Assembly: GCA_964460345.1 (NCBI GenBank)
Contig: CAYWRO010000029.1
Span: forward strand, 1-42,503
Direction: 5' to 3'
DNA: 42,503 bases
DNA from: CAYWRO01 sp964460345
GTDB lineage: Bacteria > Planctomycetota > Phycisphaerae > Phycisphaerales > UBA1924
The position numbers and the translations under genes were made by a program. The notes under the pieces are model-generated. The model made no database searches and had not been told where the DNA came from. It was given only the letters and a program-made list of their open reading frames with translations. Of this stretch, positions 32,607-40,727 are shown in pieces; position 1 is the stretch's first letter; each line of letters opens with the position of its first letter.

Positions 32607-35342
32607 TCAAGCCCCGAACCAACTGTCCAGATACAGCAGCAGGTCGAAGACGTCGACGACACCATCTCCGGTGTGATCGCCGACCGGATCGTTCTGGAAG
32701 AACAGGTCCAGGTAGATCAGCAGATCGTGCACATCCACGATCTCATCCCCGTTCAGGTCCGCGGCGTGGCAACCGACATCCGGCAGCGAGAAGACGCTGG
32801 CCGGGATGATCTGAAACACCCCGGACGGCCGCGTCCACTGCACCCGCAGTCGCGCCGTGTTCGTTCCCTCGTAGTGCTCGACGCGGAAGGGATACGCCGC
32901 GCCGCCGGTCAGTTCGATCGTGGCCAGATGCACCCCCATGTGATCGCGCCACTGGTCAATAAGAAGAACGTCGTCGACCCAGAGGCGCACGCCGTCGTTC
33001 GTGTGCACATGGAAGGTGTACAACCCGCTTTCGCCTGGCGGGGTGAGGATGCTTCCGGTCCACCGCGCACTGAACTTGTCCTGCGGGAAGTGTGCGAACG
33101 GCGCCCCGACGTCCCAGTCGAAATCCAGCCGCGGATCAATTCTCAGCTCCGGCGTTCCCGCGAGATCCTGGTTGCGGTAATACTCTCCCAGCAGCCCCGC
33201 TGTGTTTCGCTCGCACGCATCGGGGATGCCGTTGCCGTTGCAGTCGCCGGTGGTCTGGCATGCATCCGCCACGCCGTTGCCGTCACAGTCCGCCAGAATG
33301 CCTGCCCGGATGTCGCACGCGTCAGGCACGCCGTTGCCGTTGCAATCACCATCGCGGGCGATCTCGCAATCGTCCGGAACGCCATCCTCGTTGCAATCCG
33401 TCTCGCAGGCGTCAAGCAAGCCGTTTGAGTTGCAATCGAGGGTCGGATCGCTGGCGATCTCATCCAGATCAGTAATGCCATTGCCGTCGCAATCCACTTG
33501 GTCGGCCGGCCTCAGCAGCAGGGCCCAGTCCTCACCATGGGTGGGGGGAAGCGGAACACTGACGGCGCCCGCCGCCGTAAGCGTCACCGTTCCGGAGAAG
33601 ACCCCGGTGCGCGGGTTGAACCAGCGGCCGTGAAACTCGGCATACGGCCCGCTCAGGTTGAGCGTCCCGCCCGACCAGTTGCTCCGGAGATACACCAGAA
33701 CCGGCCCGACCACGGCGCCGCCGCCATCGCGCTCCGCGAGCGCGAACGCCGCATCGGTCGACAGCAGGTCGTCCGCGTGCCGCATTCGTTCAAACGGCAC
33801 GTGCTCTTCAAAAAACAAGCGCGCAATCCGGCTGTAATCCCACCAGGCGTCGCGACTGCGGAAGTCCTCGCAGTTCAGATCATCCTGCACCGAACCGTAC
33901 CCGAAGTACCACTCGACCCCGGCCCCGCCGGCCATGAGATTGCCCCAGAGCACCTGCTCCCGGAGCGTGTCGTGATTGTCCGGGCCGTCAAAGCCGGGAT
34001 ACCCCGGATCCGGCGTAACCCCGACGTCGGCCGGATTCACTTCGTCCTGGCAGACGAACCACTGCCGGCCGGCTTCGGCCGATGCATCAAGCCAGTACTT
34101 GGCCCGGCTGTGCGCATTGATCGGATTTCCCTGCAGCGAAGGGCCGTCGAAGGCCGCATTCCCCAAAAGCGAGGTGAACACGGCGCCTTGGGCCGCCGGA
34201 TAGGAATGAATGGAGACGGGATGACCGTAAGGGTCATTCTCCTCGAAGAAGTGGGCGAACGCCGCACGCTGTTCGGCCGTGTTGGTATTCTCCTCTCCGA
34301 GGTTCCACACCAGCGCCGGGTGGTGCGCAAAGCGCGCAATCAACTCCCGGAAGTACAGACGTCGCTGCGGCCCAAGATCACCGCCATCCAGCAAATGGTT
34401 GTTCTCGTTCTCCTGCAGCACGACGTGCAGCATGACGCCGCGGGAGGTCATGTGCGTGAAGACGATGTTCCACTGCTCCAGCTTTGAGACGTCGAATCGA
34501 AGAACCTCCTCACCCGGCTGGGCCGACGGGTACTCCACCCACGGATACACCTCGTTGCCATCTCCGTGTGCGTTGAGCGTCAAAAAGTAAATCGAGTTCA
34601 CGCCCTCCGACGCCAGGTAGTTCACCGCTCCGATGATCCCCTTGCCCTCGCCGTCCCCCCACGTCGGATCGCCCTCGTTCCAGTCGCCGACGTGCGGAAG
34701 ATACTGATGCAGCCCATCGACGAGACCATGCTGATCCCAGCCGTGATCTTCCGTGCCATCGAATCCGGCGTAGGCCAGGAAGTTCTCCGGGCTGTCCGTG
34801 CCCGTCTTGATGAAACGTGTGCCGTCCCCCGCAAAGCGCAGGTATCGCTCCCCCACTGGCATCAGTTTGCCCCGCGCGCGGAAATCCGGAGCCGCCTTGT
34901 CCGTGTCCAGAACGTCGAGCACGCCCATCGCGCCGTCAAACGCGGCGGGCTCGCCCGCGCCCGCCTCGGCCATGGCCACGTCCGGTCCTGTCCGGAAGGA
35001 GGCCGTCCAGTTCCACACCCCGACGCGATCGGGCGAGAATCGCACATGCCACTGATCGCCCGCGGCAGCGCTCGTATTGGCGGCATCACCATCCGCGGCG
35101 TAGAAGCCGGGCACCGTGATCGTCGCACCACTTTCGGCGTGACGGAACGTCACATCAAGGCGGTAGTCAGTGAACGGGTTCAGCGCCGCCATCTCATCCG
35201 TCGATGGTCCGGTAAACGCCAGCGTAATCGTGTGCCACTGGCGCACCTCACCGATCACACCGCCCTGGGCGTGGGTCATCGTTGTCATCGCGGCTTGCAG
35301 CCCGACCATGAGCCATAGCGCAAGTGCGGGAAGTCGTATCAC
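32607..35342 (-). CDS. Secreted DUF5060 glycoside hydrolase with TSP3-like repeats, PA14 and dockerin
   Basis: A 911-aa secreted enzyme. Signal peptide 1-26; DUF5060 beta domain about 32-145 (WHTITLAFTGP...NPFTDYRLDVTF); TIM-barrel hydrolase about 150-530. Candidate catalytic residues are E350 or E351 in ALVWNLGEENT and E434 in WFVCQDEVNP, the usual acid/base and nucleophile pair of clan A enzymes. A beta domain spans ~535-612. Five Ca-binding TSP3-like repeats (DCNGNGIPDACE type) fill 617-711; a PA14 domain (GLLGEYYRNQDLAG...) covers 715-850; a dockerin-like module lies at 857-911. The last two residues are Gly-Ala, not Gly-Cys. The start is GTG 35342, with AAAGG upstream. The substrate is unknown; a plant or algal polysaccharide is likely. 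Confidence 0.88.
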   Translation of the reverse strand: MIRLPALALWLMVGLQAAMTTMTHAQGGVIGEVRQWHTITLAFTGPSTDEMAALNPFTDYRLDVTFRHAESGATITVPGFYAADGDAANTSAAAGDQWHVRFSPDRVGVWNWTASFRTGPDVAMAEAGAGEPAAFDGAMGVLDVLDTDKAAPDFRARGKLMPVGERYLRFAGDGTRFIKTGTDSPENFLAYAGFDGTEDHGWDQHGLVDGLHQYLPHVGDWNEGDPTWGDGEGKGIIGAVNYLASEGVNSIYFLTLNAHGDGNEVYPWVEYPSAQPGEEVLRFDVSKLEQWNIVFTHMTSRGVMLHVVLQENENNHLLDGGDLGPQRRLYFRELIARFAHHPALVWNLGEENTNTAEQRAAFAHFFEENDPYGHPVSIHSYPAAQGAVFTSLLGNAAFDGPSLQGNPINAHSRAKYWLDASAEAGRQWFVCQDEVNPADVGVTPDPGYPGFDGPDNHDTLREQVLWGNLMAGGAGVEWYFGYGSVQDDLNCEDFRSRDAWWDYSRIARLFFEEHVPFERMRHADDLLSTDAAFALAERDGGGAVVGPVLVYLRSNWSGGTLNLSGPYAEFHGRWFNPRTGVFSGTVTLTAAGAVSVPLPPTHGEDWALLLRPADQVDCDGNGITDLDEIASDPTLDCNSNGLLDACETDCNEDGVPDDCEIARDGDCNGNGVPDACDIRAGILADCDGNGVADACQTTGDCNGNGIPDACERNTAGLLGEYYRNQDLAGTPELRIDPRLDFDWDVGAPFAHFPQDKFSARWTGSILTPPGESGLYTFHVHTNDGVRLWVDDVLLIDQWRDHMGVHLATIELTGGAAYPFRVEHYEGTNTARLRVQWTRPSGVFQIIPASVFSLPDVGCHAADLNGDEIVDVHDLLIYLDLFFQNDPVGDHTGDGVVDVFDLLLYLDSWFGA

Positions 35343-35599
35343 GTGTAGAGACCTTTCAAGTCAGCTTGCAGGCCGACGCCGGTGAGTGCCCGGCGGGAAC
35401 ACTCTTCACAAAAATCGCGTTCAGGAGGTGTCGTCTTCTTGCGACTTCCGCACCGCGAGGGATATCGCAAAGAAGGAGCCCCAGCAATATAGCGGCCATG
35501 GGAACGTCTGCCCATTCGGGCGCAACCCGCCACCGAAACGGCCACGCAACTTCTCCGCCTTTCCCAAGTTGACTAGCTCCCCCGCCTCAACAAGGCGGC

Positions 35600-36558
35600 T
35601 TAGCGCTCAGCCATCAGATCCCTCAACGCGGCGTCAACGTCGACGAAGTCGAACGCAAATCCCTCCTCCGCCAGGCGGCGTGACACGCAGTATCGCCCGT
35701 ACAGCGCCAATTCCGGATCGGTGCGCATCACGAGCGGCGCGCCCAGGCGCACCGCCCACGCCGGCGCAGGCAGCCCGACTCGCCGGCCTGCTGCCCGCCG
35801 CAAGGCCCGCATGAAAACTGCATTCGAAACCGGCGCCGGCGCACTTGCGATGTACGCTCCCTCCATCGACGAATCCGTCAGCGCACGCTCAAACAGCCGG
35901 TTCATGTCGCGCTCGTGAATCCAGCTCATCCCCTGCCTGCCGTGCCCGACGCGCCCGCCAAGCCCCCATCGCGCGAGCCGCTCCAACCGTGACAGAGCGC
36001 CGCCCCCGCGCCCCAGCACAAAGCTGGTCCGAAGCACAACCGGCCGAACAGAGCCGCCCGCGGCGACAATTTCCGCCATCGCGCCTCAAACGCCTCTTCC
36101 CACGCAGCGCCAACGAAAGGCGCCAGCCCATATCCAAACGCCGCATCCTCATCGCAAACGAGTTCCGGCGGATCGCCGTATCGATGCGCGGTGCTCATCT
36201 GCACCCACACAGGTGGTGCTGCTCCGCCGGCTCTGACAATCTCCACCATCGCCCTGCCGAGCGCACGCGTCGCTTCAACGCGCGACCGCAGTATCTCATC
36301 GCAATGGTCCGGCGTTTTGATGCAGTCCACCGTGCGGCCCGCCAGGTTCACGAGCCCCGCAGCGCCCTCCAGCTGCGCTTTCCAATCCGCCATCACGGTC
36401 CGCGCATCCCACGGCACGTGTCGCCATGGGCCGGACTCTTCCGGAGCGCGGCGCGACACGATCACGACGTCGCGGCCATCCCGCGCCAGCCATCGCGCCA
36501 GCGAGCGACCGAGGAAACCGCTCCCCCCCGCAATGACCACTCGAGACGATGACGTCAT
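35600..36558 (-). pseudogene. TIGR01777 family NAD-dependent epimerase, frameshifted
   Basis: Two adjacent frames together make one TIGR01777 (YfcH-like) sugar-nucleotide-epimerase relative of the extended SDR family. The first (start 36558) has VVIAGGSGFLGRSLARWLARDG (Rossmann GxxGxxG), LVNLAGRTVDCI, MSTAHRYGDPP and AWEEAFEA. The second continues, in another frame from about 36079, with RPVVLRTSFVLGRGGGALSRL, MSWIHERDMNRLFERAL and YIASAPAPVSNAVFMRALRRA. The frames differ by one missing base near 36080-36100. It is either a real single-base deletion that inactivates the gene, or a sequencing error. The stop of the first frame is at 35926. An AGAGG lies 10 nt before the ATG. Function of the family is poorly known. 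Confidence 0.8.
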
Positions 36559-36606
36559 GCTGCCGAGCCTCTCGCCCCCGCCGCCTCGAACCGTAGCCGC
36601 GCCTCG

Positions 36607-37833
36607 TCAATCCCCCGCCGCCTCCAGTTCCATCGCGCCTTCGTCGGTCCCGCCCTCCGCGATCCGACCCAGCCCGCGCGCCATCGCCGCAAGTTCCTGC
36701 CCAGTGAAGCCATCAGGCCCCATTCGTGTAATCTTCACGCCGCGACACTTCTCGCCCGTATTGAGCCACCGGCACAGCAGCGCCATGCCCTCGCGCTGCT
36801 CAATCGAAATCGTTCGCTCAGCCCGCTGACGCACTGCCTCCGCACGACGCCGAGCCGTTGCCGCCAGTTCCTCAAATGCACGGTCATCCGCGTCGCCGGA
36901 AAAGTCGGCGATCACCTCGACGAAGCCGAGAAAGCACCCGAAGAGCCGTTGCCAGCCCTCCCGCTCGCTTCGGCCCACAATCATCCATTCCGCCTCGGCG
37001 AAGGCGCTGACATTCGAGAACGCCGCGCCGGCACGCCCCCGCAGCGGCTTCATCCGCTCCAGGCGCTTCTTAAGCCGTTCGGCTTCCTCGAAATCGAGCG
37101 CCGCGGCAGCGGCACGCATCCGGCCCCCCACCGCCGCTGCCTCCTCCTCGATCCGAGCGGCTGCGAACCGCACCGCTTCGGCAACTCTCGCCCGGTACGA
37201 CTTGAGACTCTCGCTGCCATCACACGGCGCTCGGCACCGCCCCATCTCCTTGTACGGACATGCCGTGGCATTCGGCGCCTGCAGCAGCAGGCGCTCCTCC
37301 CGGCAGAGGTCGAAAATGTCCGTCAAGGCGTTCAGCAACCTCCCCGCCGCGTCCTTGTCCCGCACGGGCCCCAGCAGCGTCCCCCGGTCCGAAAGATCCC
37401 GGTCCCTCACCAGGTCGATCTTCCGTAACTGCGGGATCCTCTCCGAGAGGTCGACGTGGATGAACCATGCCTTCCAGCGATCCAGCAGGGCGCGATACTC
37501 CCGCGGCATCGACGCGCGCGCGATCCCCAGGTACCGCCATTCTGCCTCGAACCTTGACCCCGCTTGAGCAACCCGAACCCGCGCCGTGACCTCTCGCAGG
37601 TCCGCACGGCCGCGCCTGGCACGTCGCGCCTCTTCCCCTTCCGACGCTGATCCAGTCGCAACAGCCAGCCTGTCCAACAGGAATCCGCGGACATCGGCCG
37701 TGGTAGCCAACAAAACGGGCTCGCCGCCCTCCCCTTCCAGCAGCACCACGCCGTGGCCGCCGCGTGTCCCACCGAACCCCGCCGGCGTCCAGGGCCGCTC
37801 GAGCACCATGTCAAACTCGTGGGAGCCGCTCAT
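36607..37833 (-). CDS. UvrC N-half-like protein without nuclease motifs
   Basis: A 408-aa protein that matches the N-terminal half of excinuclease subunit UvrC. After a GIY-YIG-like region (GHGVVLLEGEGGEPVLL...TTADVRGFLLDRL) come GTLLGPVRDKDAAGRLLNAL, a Cys motif CPYKEMGRCRAPCDG (UvrC has CL.Y.I.RC.APC) and a UVR helix pair AALDFEEAERLKKRLERM (UvrB-binding motif). The GIY and YVG positions are replaced (GVVL, LLAT), and the RNase H-like endonuclease and HhH domains are missing. It may bind UvrB or DNA without cutting; this is inference. It sits 16 bp after the FabZ-like gene and 48 bp before the epimerase, on one strand. Confidence 0.8.
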   Translation of the reverse strand: MSGSHEFDMVLERPWTPAGFGGTRGGHGVVLLEGEGGEPVLLATTADVRGFLLDRLAVATGSASEGEEARRARRGRADLREVTARVRVAQAGSRFEAEWRYLGIARASMPREYRALLDRWKAWFIHVDLSERIPQLRKIDLVRDRDLSDRGTLLGPVRDKDAAGRLLNALTDIFDLCREERLLLQAPNATACPYKEMGRCRAPCDGSESLKSYRARVAEAVRFAAARIEEEAAAVGGRMRAAAAALDFEEAERLKKRLERMKPLRGRAGAAFSNVSAFAEAEWMIVGRSEREGWQRLFGCFLGFVEVIADFSGDADDRAFEELAATARRRAEAVRQRAERTISIEQREGMALLCRWLNTGEKCRGVKITRMGPDGFTGQELAAMARGLGRIAEGGTDEGAMELEAAGD

Positions 37834-37849
37834 GCCGCGGCCACCCCTC

Positions 37850-38434
37850 CTAGCTCTCTGCCGGCAGATCCGCCATCTTGCCGATCGCAAAACCGCTGAT
37901 CTGGGCAGAAAACGCGACTCGCTCCGCGTCGATGATCCCCTGCACATCGCAGACGAACCGCTTCGATGAGAAGCGGACCTCGCTGCAAAGCAGGTACAAA
38001 GCATGCCCGGGCTCGACCGAGGCCCGGAAGGTGGCGGTCTCGATGCGTGTAAAGGCCGCCACCACCGGCTCGCTCCGCCGCGCGTTGTACAGGTACACCG
38101 AAAGCTGCGCGGCGGCCTCGATCTGGAGCACCCCCGGCACGATTGCCCGGCCGGGGAAGTGCCCTGGCACCCAGAACTCGTCCTCCCGGACGTTCCACAG
38201 CGCCACGCCGCGCTTGTAGTCAGCCGACTGCCAGACGATGTAATCCAGCAGAGCCATGCACCCTCGGTGCGGGTTCCAACGCTCCAGGTCCTTGCGCGAC
38301 AGGATCCGGCCGTTCAGGTCGATGCCACTCAGATCGAATAAGGGAGCTTTGGCGTCCACGTGCGCAACCATACTGCCCGGGCCGCCATTGCTTCCCGCCA
38401 CGACCTGACCGGTTCCAGACGCGATCGAACTCAT
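37850..38434 (-). CDS. FabZ-like 3-hydroxyacyl-ACP dehydratase
   Basis: A 194-aa hotdog-fold dehydratase. The active-site segment is EFWVPGHFPGRAIVPGVLQIEAAAQLSVYL: H92 and E106 correspond to the His and Glu of FabZ (HFPGxPxxPGVLxxE). Later segments FTRIETATFRASVEPGHALYLLCSEV and VCDVQGIIDAERVAFSAQISGFA follow the hotdog strands. The first ~55 residues are an extension with LFDLSGIDLNGRILSRKDLERWNPHRG, so it is longer than standard FabZ (~145 aa) and may serve a specialised acyl chain. The ATG at 38434 follows GAGGGG and lies 7 nt after the H1-like gene stop. Confidence 0.85.
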   Translation of the reverse strand: MSSIASGTGQVVAGSNGGPGSMVAHVDAKAPLFDLSGIDLNGRILSRKDLERWNPHRGCMALLDYIVWQSADYKRGVALWNVREDEFWVPGHFPGRAIVPGVLQIEAAAQLSVYLYNARRSEPVVAAFTRIETATFRASVEPGHALYLLCSEVRFSSKRFVCDVQGIIDAERVAFSAQISGFAIGKMADLPAES

Positions 38435-38441
38435 GGGGCGC

Positions 38442-38615
38442 TTACCCCTCCTTGCGCATCTCGAGCACCTGCTTACGGATCTCCTGCGCGATGTTCTTGA
38501 TCTCCTGCATCGCTGACCGCACGCGGGTGCCCGCAGCCTTGTTGCCGCCCTCGGCCTTGCTGATGTCGTCCTCAACTTCGGCCACCAGTCTCTTGAGCGT
38601 TTCGTATGCTTCCAC
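38442..38615 (-). CDS. Histone H1-like protein (Hc1 type), 57 aa
   Basis: A small gene on the minus strand starting GTG at 38615 and ending TAA. It reads VEAYETLKRLVAEVEDDISK, then AEGGNKAAGTRVRSAMQEIK, then NIAQEIRKQVLEMRKEG, the pattern GNKxAGTRxRxxxQEIKxxAQEIR of the Hc1-like family found in Planctomycetes and Chlamydiae. It probably binds DNA. The frame read elsewhere in this stretch, from 38656, is a shadow; only this frame matches a family. It is the probable first gene of the cluster with fabZ-like, UvrC-like and epimerase genes. The Shine-Dalgarno is weak. Confidence 0.8.
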   Translation of the reverse strand: MEAYETLKRLVAEVEDDISKAEGGNKAAGTRVRSAMQEIKNIAQEIRKQVLEMRKEG

Positions 38616-38717
38616 GGGTCAATCTCGTCAAAGTAGGGTGTGATGAGGTCCGCCAAACGCGATGCACAGTATACGGGTCAGCCTGCCTCTCCAAGACCCC
38701 GCCGGCCCCGACAAACT

Positions 38718-39746
38718 TCATCCCCGCGTCAGCAGCGGCAGTAATCGCTCCAGCGTCTCCAAAGCAGCCCCCACATATCGGGGGTGCCCCTCACGCGCCA
38801 ACGCCGTAGGGACGCACGCTGCCATGAGCAGTCGCCGGACGTTGGCCAGCAGCGCATAGTCCTCTCGCTCGGGATGCAAGCCTCGTTCTTTCAAGGCCTT
38901 AGCCATCCTGGCCACCGGCTTGACCCCATCGAGCCGGTCCTTCTGACCCCAGAAGAGGCGCTCCAGATACACCGCATCCTCCACCCAGTTGCCCGCGTGG
39001 ACCAGGCTGAGGTCGATCAGCACACATCGCCGCCCCTCCCCGGAGCCGTTGGAGCGCCACATCGCGTTCCCCGGGTGCAGATCGCCGTGGCACCAGGTCT
39101 CCACCCGTCGGCTCGCCCACACGCTCAGAAGCCGCGGCAGCGCCTTCTGCACGTGGTGGACCAGCTTGTTCCAGTGCTGGGCATCGGCGATGCCCCCCTC
39201 CCGAGCCACCTCACGCGCCTTGGAAAGCAGCAGCTCCCAGTCACGCTCTGGCCGGGCGTCGGCGCTCGTCACCTCACGCCGCTCGCGTGCGCAGCAGTAC
39301 CACTCCACGGCGGTCTCAAGCAGTTCACACACGGTCTGCTTGTTGAGTTCCTGAGAGAGCGGACTCCCGGCGAACCTCTCCATGACAATCCACGCCAGGT
39401 CATACCCACCAAGGGAGCGGCCCGCGGCGAACACCATTGGCGTAGGCCCACACGCCGCGGCGGCGCAAGGCCGTTCCGGAGAGATCGCGCCCAGCGCCGT
39501 CGTCCAGTCGTGTTCCACCGGCCCCACCGGCAGCTTGACCACCGCCTGGTGCTCTCCCCCTTCGTCGTCTGTGAAGGTTGCGTACCCGGTGCCCGCGCCA
39601 CCAGCCTGCCAACTGGAGCGGAACCACTCAACCTTTGACAGCCTTCCCCCGCACGCCTCCCGCAGCGCCGGCTCCAAAAACACGGCAAGTGCCGCGCCGT
39701 CCTCTGGCTGCTCGCCCCTCCCACTGCTTGTGCGTGCATCACCCAC
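38718..39746 (-). CDS. APH/choline-kinase-type phosphotransferase
   Basis: A 342-aa protein of the aminoglycoside phosphotransferase fold. Kinase-like lobe: ATFTDDEGGEHQAVVKLPVG (Lys of the VK motif), then AWIVMERFAGSPLSQEL. The catalytic loop is VETWCHGDLHPGNAMW (HGDLHPGN) and the metal-binding segment CVLIDLSLVHAGNWVEDAVYLERLFW, where D of LIDLS replaces the usual IDW/IDF. ATP-dependent phosphorylation of a small molecule is likely; the substrate is unknown. No antibiotic-resistance context is present. The start is GTG 39746; a GGAGGAAGGG purine tract lies upstream. It is divergent from the isomerase gene. Confidence 0.85.
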   Translation of the reverse strand: MGDARTSSGRGEQPEDGAALAVFLEPALREACGGRLSKVEWFRSSWQAGGAGTGYATFTDDEGGEHQAVVKLPVGPVEHDWTTALGAISPERPCAAAACGPTPMVFAAGRSLGGYDLAWIVMERFAGSPLSQELNKQTVCELLETAVEWYCCARERREVTSADARPERDWELLLSKAREVAREGGIADAQHWNKLVHHVQKALPRLLSVWASRRVETWCHGDLHPGNAMWRSNGSGEGRRCVLIDLSLVHAGNWVEDAVYLERLFWGQKDRLDGVKPVARMAKALKERGLHPEREDYALLANVRRLLMAACVPTALAREGHPRYVGAALETLERLLPLLTRG

Positions 39747-39878
39747 GCCGGTTCCGACCCTTCCTCCCGTAACACAATCAGGGTACCGCCCGCGGCCTGC
39801 AACGTCGAGGCCCTTCCTGCTGCCGGCTGCCCTGAACCGGTTATAGTCCCCCCTCCCCTCTTTGAAGGAGAACGAGCG

Positions 39879-40727
39879 ATTGGCGCGCTGGCAACGGTGG
39901 CGACGTTCGGCTTTGGCGCTCAGACCGCGCGCCTGCTGGCTGCCCTCCGCGCCCTCGGCTGCCGAACCTGCCAGTTCTATCGCGAGCGTGGCCTCCAGAC
40001 TTCCGCAGAGGAGGCGTGCACCATCGCTGAGAACGCGGGCCTCCGGTTCGACTCAATGCACGGGAGCTTCGGAGAGGACCTTGATCCTTCCTCCTCCGCC
40101 GCGGAAGAACGGTCTCGTTGCCTGACCCTCTATGAAGAGGAGGGACGGCTGGCCCTCGATCTTGGCGGCCCGGCCGTTGTCGTTCACCCCGCATGCTTCA
40201 ACCTGGGCCGCCGCATTATGGCTCCCGCAGAAGCCCAGGCTGCTCAGGAGCCCCGATGGCCCCAGCTCGATGACTTCCTCCGCCGGCTCGCCGAAGTTGG
40301 GGAGCGGCTCGGCGTCACCTACCTTATAGAGAACCAGCCGCGCAACTGCCCTCTCGGCCACGACCCCGCCAGCCTGGCTGACCGGATCCGGTCCGTCGGC
40401 TCGGAGCGGATCCGAATGTGCCTCGACCTCGGCCACGCCAACATGACGGGCGATCCGGCCGAGGCGATTCGGGCCTGTGCCGATGTGATCGCCTATCTCC
40501 ACGTTCACGACAACGACGGAGTAGCCGACCAGCACCTCATGCCGGGAGACGGCGGCATTACCTGGGAAGGTGACCAGGGCGTCGCGGCAGCCCTCCTCCG
40601 ACACAACATCGCCGCCCCCCGCATGCTTGAGGTCTTCTACCCCCCAGAGCGGCTGGAAGCGCTCGCGGCGGCCGGCTTTGCTGCACACCTGCGGTCCATG
40701 CTCGCCGTCACGGGAGACGTCCCGTGA
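39879..40727 (+). CDS. Xylose-isomerase-like TIM barrel protein
   Basis: A sugar phosphate isomerase/epimerase of the xylose isomerase-like TIM barrel family. Features: first strand ATVATFGFGAQTARLLAALRALGCRTCQFYRERG, then FDSMHGSFGEDLDP, VVVHPACFNLG, TYLIENQPRN (metal Glu), RMCLDLGHANMTGD, DVIAYLHVHDNDG (His of the metal site), HLMPGDGGITWEG and a final ML EVFYP-type strand. The exact reaction is unknown. GTG 39897 has no Shine-Dalgarno at a normal distance; ATT 39879 lies in frame 8 nt after a strong GAAGGAG, and the extra residues complete the first beta-strand, so an ATT start is chosen. comF starts within its stop codon. Confidence 0.78.
   Translation: MGALATVATFGFGAQTARLLAALRALGCRTCQFYRERGLQTSAEEACTIAENAGLRFDSMHGSFGEDLDPSSSAAEERSRCLTLYEEEGRLALDLGGPAVVVHPACFNLGRRIMAPAEAQAAQEPRWPQLDDFLRRLAEVGERLGVTYLIENQPRNCPLGHDPASLADRIRSVGSERIRMCLDLGHANMTGDPAEAIRACADVIAYLHVHDNDGVADQHLMPGDGGITWEGDQGVAAALLRHNIAAPRMLEVFYPPERLEALAAAGFAAHLRSMLAVTGDVP

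Noticed and set aside
33190..33490. DNA repeats in the hydrolase gene resembling a CRISPR or tandem repeat
   Set aside because: They encode the DCNGNG TSP3-like protein repeats; spacing and sequence vary as in coding repeats.
38435..38656. N-terminal extension of the FabZ-like frame
   Set aside because: Overlaps the H1-like gene, which lies in another frame and matches a known family; the FabZ start at 38434 has a Shine-Dalgarno.
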